From the NCBI GenBank assembly GCA_017438085.1, contig JAFRWH010000343.1:1-17772 (forward strand): a DNA stretch of 17,772 nt, written 5' to 3'. The notes under the pieces were generated by a model. The model did not search any database. It worked only from the letters and a program-made list of their open reading frames with translations, and was not told the origin of the DNA. This stretch comes from Bacillota bacterium. Its GTDB lineage: Bacteria; Bacillota_A; Clostridia; Peptostreptococcales; Anaerovoracaceae. Both the position numbers and the translations under genes were made by a program. Numbering within the stretch: the first letter of the stretch is position 1; each line of letters opens with the position of its first letter. Below are positions 14,471-17,772 of this stretch, piece after piece.

Positions 14471-15937
14471 ATGCCCTGTACAACTATCCTTGTAGGCAGA
14501 AATGCCACCAACGACAGATCCACCATGATCTCAAGAACTGACGACGGCTTTTTCGGAGTCAAGAAACTCATAGTCGTGAATCCGAAGGACCAGCCGAGAA
14601 AATACATCAGCAAGATATCACATGTTGAGATCGATCTTCCTGACGACCCCATGCCCTATACCGCCAGCCCCAATGTCGACCCCGAAAAGAGCGGGATCTG
14701 GGCTGCCACCGGCATCAACGCTGCCAATGTAGGCATGACCGCCACAGAGACAATCACATCCAATCCGAGAGTGCTTTCCGCAGATCCTCTGGTACGCTTC
14801 CAGAAGGCGAAGAGCCGCAAGGAAAAGGACATTCCCGGCGGGATCGGCGAGGAAGATATAGTTGTTCTGGTGCTCCCCTACATTAAGAGCGCAAGAGAAG
14901 GCGTACTGCGCCTGGCTTCTCTGCTGGAGAAATACGGCACCTATGAAATGAACGGCATAGCCTTCAACGACGAGAAGGAGGTCTGGTGGCTGGAGACCAT
15001 AGGCGGTCACCACTGGATGGCAAGAAAGGTGCCCGATGATGTGGTAGTCATCAACCCCAACCAGTTCGGCATGGACGGTTTCGACATGGACGACGCCTTC
15101 GGCGAAAAGAAAGCCCATATGTGCTCTGCAGACCTTAAGGAATTCATTAAGGACAACGATCTCGACTGCAATCAGGACGGCAAGTTCAATCCAAGAGATA
15201 TTTTCGGCTCTCACAGAGACAGGGATCACGTATATAACACCCCCAGAGCATGGTACATGGGACGCTTCCTGACCCCCTTCAGCCACAAGTGGGATGGTCC
15301 GGATGCCGAATTCGGCCCCGAAAGCGACAATATCCCCTGGTCGCTGGTACCCGACAGAAAGGTATCCATTGAGGATGTCAAGCTTATGCTTTCCTCCAAC
15401 TACCAGGGAACACCTTACAGCCCCTACATCAGCCAGGACACCGGCGTTCGCGGCAAATATCGTTCCATCGGCATCAACAGGACCGGAGTCACATCAATCT
15501 GCCAGATCAGGAGCGGAGTTCCCGAGGAACTCAAGGGCATCGAATGGGTATGCTTCGGCTCCACAACCTATGCAGCTCAGCTTCCCGTTTACACTCAGGT
15601 AAGCAAGATGCCGGACTACCTGGCAAAGGTAAGCATGGATGCCTCCACGGAGAATTTCTACTGGGCAAGCAGACTTATCGGAGCTCTGGCAGATCCCCAC
15701 TACTCTTCCTGCATACAGCTGCTTGAGCGTTACTGGGATGCAGTAGCAGTAAAGGGCCGCCAGATCATACGCGAATACGACAAGAAGATGATAGAAAGCG
15801 GAGATTTCAGCCTGAAGGATGAAGCCAACAAAAAACTGGCAGACATGGCAAAGGAAGAGACCACAAGCGTGCTGAACAAGATACTGCAGACCGCCAGCGA
15901 AAAGATGAAGAACGGCTACAACAGAGCCGATAACTAA
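14471..15937 (+). CDS. C69-family dipeptidase (Ntn hydrolase)
   Basis: This is a peptidase of family C69 (PepD-type dipeptidases), 488 residues. The catalytic nucleophile is the N-terminal cysteine exposed after processing. Here Cys3 in MPCTTILVGRNAT is in the expected place, followed by the family pattern STMISRTDDG. Further family signatures are NGIAFNDEKEVWWLETIGGHHW and the nearby VPDDVVVINPNQ. There is no signal peptide, so the enzyme should be cytoplasmic and release amino acids from imported dipeptides. The long frame opens upstream at 14417 inside the DUF1294 gene. The start at 14471 is correct because AAGGAGG (14457-14463) lies just before it and the Cys must be N-terminal. The last 60 residues are helical and charged. 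The precise dipeptide specificity cannot be read. Confidence 0.93.
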   Translation: MPCTTILVGRNATNDRSTMISRTDDGFFGVKKLIVVNPKDQPRKYISKISHVEIDLPDDPMPYTASPNVDPEKSGIWAATGINAANVGMTATETITSNPRVLSADPLVRFQKAKSRKEKDIPGGIGEEDIVVLVLPYIKSAREGVLRLASLLEKYGTYEMNGIAFNDEKEVWWLETIGGHHWMARKVPDDVVVINPNQFGMDGFDMDDAFGEKKAHMCSADLKEFIKDNDLDCNQDGKFNPRDIFGSHRDRDHVYNTPRAWYMGRFLTPFSHKWDGPDAEFGPESDNIPWSLVPDRKVSIEDVKLMLSSNYQGTPYSPYISQDTGVRGKYRSIGINRTGVTSICQIRSGVPEELKGIEWVCFGSTTYAAQLPVYTQVSKMPDYLAKVSMDASTENFYWASRLIGALADPHYSSCIQLLERYWDAVAVKGRQIIREYDKKMIESGDFSLKDEANKKLADMAKEETTSVLNKILQTASEKMKNGYNRADN

Positions 15938-15993
15938 AAAAGCCGCCAAAGCGGCAAAAGCTTAAAGGGCAGCTATATCTCGCTGCCCTTTAA
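15936..15993 (-). terminator. Double hairpin between converging dipeptidase and MerR genes
   Basis: On the minus strand a hairpin with GCCGC/GCGGC arms (15942-15955) and a four-base loop is followed by six T (15936-15941), a good terminator for the MerR gene. A second, perfect 12-bp stem (15962-15973 with 15982-15993) has the MerR stop codon at its base-to-loop junction. It could stop plus-strand transcription from the dipeptidase gene. Confidence 0.75.
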
Positions 15994-16851
15994 AGGCACA
16001 TAGACACGGGTCAGATATTGAGACTGATCCCTTGTATGAGGAGTACCGAAAATGTACTCCTCTATTGATTTATCCATCAGTTCGATGTGATTGATCGAGG
16101 CATATTCATTGATCTGATCATACGCCTGCTTCAGACTGGGATATGGTCCGACATGAAGCGTGGTAAGAGCCTGGAAAGGCTTCTGTTTTCTGCTGTTCGG
16201 ACAGTCTCCGACGCTTTCTACAGGCTGAAAGACCTCCAGATCTCCCTGCTGATCCTCAGGCGCATCTGAGAACTGCCGGTAGTAACCTCCGTGAAATACA
16301 GCGCTTATAACACCGGTCGTCTCAAGTCCGTATTTTTCCACAAGTTTATATATTTCCATGCGGCGTTCAGTGAAAAGCTGATTCACATTCCAGGGGCTTA
16401 CATAACGGTTATATACCAGCCAGCGTTCAGGATACTGTACCAGACTGATCTCGTGTACAGGAAGGCTGTTACTGCGGCTTTGTATCAACGCCTCCATGGC
16501 CTCATTCGCACGCATCATCATATCTATGGCATGATTATAGCGCATCAGCGCATCATCCAGCTCCAGTCTGGCCGCTGCCACCCCCTGATTAAGCTTGAGC
16601 CTCAGCAGATTTATATTCCGGGTCTTGAGTATCTTTGCAATTTCCGACAGAGGAAAATTCATTTTCTGCAGTTCCTTCAGAAGCAATATCTCCTGCATCT
16701 GAGACTTCTCATAAAAGCGGTAACCGCTCTCATCGTCTCTCATGGAAGGAGACAAAATGCCGTGTTCGTCGTAGTATCGCAGTTGCTTGGGCGTAACATT
16801 GCAAAGCTCTGCAAACTGACCAATGCTGTAATAGATTTCTCTGTTGTCCAT
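15973..16851 (-). CDS. MerR-family regulator with GyrI-like effector domain
   Basis: This is a 292-residue transcription factor of the MerR class. Residues 7-76 form the winged helix: YYSIGQFAELCNVTPKQLRYY, DEHGILSPSMRDDESGYRFY and the MQEILLLKELQKMNFPLSEIAKIL part. A helical dimerisation segment follows (about 80-125). The C-terminal half (VHEISLVQYPERWLVYNRY onwards, ending YLTRVYVPLKG) is a GyrI-like/BmrR-type ligand-binding domain. Such proteins respond to lipophilic cations or drugs and activate efflux genes by twisting a long-spaced promoter. AGAGG lies eight bases before the ATG at 16851. It converges with the dipeptidase gene and follows the DUF819 gene in the same direction, but a terminator separates them, so it is probably monocistronic. 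No obvious efflux pump is present in the window. Confidence 0.9.
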   Translation of the reverse strand: MDNREIYYSIGQFAELCNVTPKQLRYYDEHGILSPSMRDDESGYRFYEKSQMQEILLLKELQKMNFPLSEIAKILKTRNINLLRLKLNQGVAAARLELDDALMRYNHAIDMMMRANEAMEALIQSRSNSLPVHEISLVQYPERWLVYNRYVSPWNVNQLFTERRMEIYKLVEKYGLETTGVISAVFHGGYYRQFSDAPEDQQGDLEVFQPVESVGDCPNSRKQKPFQALTTLHVGPYPSLKQAYDQINEYASINHIELMDKSIEEYIFGTPHTRDQSQYLTRVYVPLKGSEI

Positions 16852-16884
16852 ACTCAGATACCTCTGAACTTATTTTACCACATT

Positions 16885-16890
16885 ATTATA
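16885..16890 (-). promoter_or_regulatory. Possible -10 box of the MerR gene
   Basis: A perfect TATAAT lies on the minus strand about 35 bases before the MerR start. No acceptable -35 box is seen at normal spacing. A poor -35 is compatible with an activated promoter, but no dyad typical of MerR sites was recognised around it. Confidence 0.3.
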
Positions 16891-16926
16891 TGCCCGATAT
16901 ATTCACATAATGAATAATAACAATAA

Positions 16927-16956
16927 GGCGGCCCTGTAAGGAGCCGCCCTTGTTTT
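16927..16956 (-). terminator. Terminator after the DUF819 gene
   Basis: The arms GGCGGC (16927-16932) and GCCGCC (16943-16948) enclose a ten-base loop. On the minus strand TTATTGTTATTATT follows, and on the plus strand CTTGTTTT, so it can work in both directions. It lies about 25 bases after the DUF819 stop and before the MerR promoter. Confidence 0.75.
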
Positions 16957-16973
16957 ACGTATTTTCAGCTCAT

Positions 16974-17772
16974 TTAGCTGAACATGGTGAAGAGGAAGAT
17001 ACCGTAATAGTTTCCGATTACATAACCGAGTGTTCCTACCAGCAGAGCGGGAACGACCAGACTGTGCCAGCCCTTTGCAATTGCGAAGGCTGCGGAAGTG
17101 GTAGGTCCGCCGATATTTGCGTTGGATGCAACGGTTATCTCCTCGATGCTGTACTTGAAGATCTTGCCGAATACCAGAGAGAAGATCATATTAAATCCTA
17201 CAACGAAGGCTGCAAGTACCAGCAGCAGAGGTGCATTCTTGATGATCATTTCTACGGAAGCAGGTGCGCCGATTACGGCAAAGAAAATGTGAATAAGGAA
17301 AGTACCGATCTCCTGTGCGCCTGCAATGTTTCCAAGGAATTTCGGGAATGCAGTCGCCAGAACTGTAGTGATGGTCGTGATCAGCAGATACTGGTTGCCG
17401 AACAGACCATTGAGCAGGGTGAAGAAGAAATTGGTGGTTGGAATTATGCTGCCGAACCAGCCAGCCAGCAGCTTGGAAACTGCAACGATGGAAAATGCGA
17501 CCGCACTGGCCTTTGCGATATCCAGCAGAGCAACAGGCTTTGCCTGCCAGTAAGCGGCAGCGCTGTTATCTGTAGAAGCGCCAAGCTTTTCCTGCTCATC
17601 GATCAGAGGATGCTTATAGTGATCATATACCCATTTTATTCCGGGGAGCGCCACTAGCAGGAAGAAGTAGAGAACCATCAGCAGATTATCTGCGACAATG
17701 GCTGCGGATACCAGAGAACCATCAGCGCCGGTGGCATCAGCCATGGCAACAAGGTTTACGGAGCCGCCTACA
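16974..17772 (-). CDS. DUF819 (YjcL-like) membrane protein (partial, N-terminus outside window)
   Basis: The frame is open to the right window edge, so the visible 265 residues are the C-terminal part of a polytopic membrane protein. It begins VGGSVNLVAMADATG, a glycine-rich family motif, continues through a helix-rich section with a cytoplasmic-type loop (HPLIDEQEKLGAST), and carries the strongly conserved SNANIGGPTTSAAFAIAKGW stretch. The end is LLVGTLGYVIGNYYGIFLF. These features fit DUF819, a family distantly similar to sodium-dependent carboxylate/anion transporters. Transport is inferred, and no substrate is known. The likely start is outside the window: the internal ATG at 17744 lies within the conserved motif and is not credible. 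A terminator follows directly, so this gene ends its transcription unit. Confidence 0.88.
   Translation of the reverse strand, partial: VGGSVNLVAMADATGADGSLVSAAIVADNLLMVLYFFLLVALPGIKWVYDHYKHPLIDEQEKLGASTDNSAAAYWQAKPVALLDIAKASAVAFSIVAVSKLLAGWFGSIIPTTNFFFTLLNGLFGNQYLLITTITTVLATAFPKFLGNIAGAQEIGTFLIHIFFAVIGAPASVEMIIKNAPLLLVLAAFVVGFNMIFSLVFGKIFKYSIEEITVASNANIGGPTTSAAFAIAKGWHSLVVPALLVGTLGYVIGNYYGIFLFTMFS

Noticed and set aside
14618..15286. 222-codon minus-strand frame
   Set aside because: It lies entirely opposite the C69 dipeptidase, whose motifs are clear, and lacks its own start signal.
16950..17657. 235-codon plus-strand frame rich in Cys and Gln
   Set aside because: It is antisense to the DUF819 gene, and its cysteines come from complementary codons.

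Overview
The window looks like a piece of a monoderm Firmicutes (Bacillota) chromosome, probably from the Clostridia. The evidence is LPXTG cell-wall sorting signals with sortases, lipobox lipoproteins, strong AGGAGG ribosome binding sites, and a MalEFG/UgpC-type sugar importer beside families common in anaerobic gut or oral Firmicutes (C69 dipeptidase, DUF819, DUF1232, DUF1294). This taxonomic placement is inference; there is no marker gene.

Region 1 (1-4997, minus strand). A complete four-gene ABC importer operon is read leftwards from a good promoter at 4968-4997. Its order is ATPase, two MalF/MalG-like permeases, then a solute-binding lipoprotein that unusually also has a C-terminal membrane helix. 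Downstream, behind its own promoter (405-432), lies the start of a second small lipoprotein with an OB-fold-like body, cut by the window edge.

Region 2 (5020-10853, minus strand) is a compact sortase-dependent pilus locus. In transcription order it holds a small coiled-coil protein, a signal peptidase I (overlapping GTGA start), a major pilin (LPATG), a strong intercistronic hairpin, a class C pilus sortase, a second LPXTG protein (LPQTG) with six nine-residue Pro/Gly-rich stalk repeats, a second and different sortase, and a terminator. An AraC-family regulator (10854-12074, plus) is divergent from this locus across a 151-bp promoter region with an inverted repeat, and is its most likely regulator. 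The signal peptidase probably matures the pilins, the class C sortase polymerises them, and the second sortase probably attaches the fibre to the wall.

Region 3 (12073-17772) holds unrelated single genes. These are a PlsC-type acyltransferase joined to a zinc ribbon and an unknown C-terminal domain (minus), a DUF1232 protein (plus), a small DUF1294 membrane protein (plus), a C69 dipeptidase (plus), a MerR/GyrI-like regulator (minus), and a truncated DUF819 membrane protein (minus) running off the right edge. Convergent pairs are separated by bidirectional hairpin terminators.

No RNA gene, insertion sequence, prophage, attachment site or CRISPR array is visible. No stretch longer than 300 bases lacks a gene. 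The most interesting parts are the pilus locus with its intergenic hairpins and the doubly anchored binding protein.
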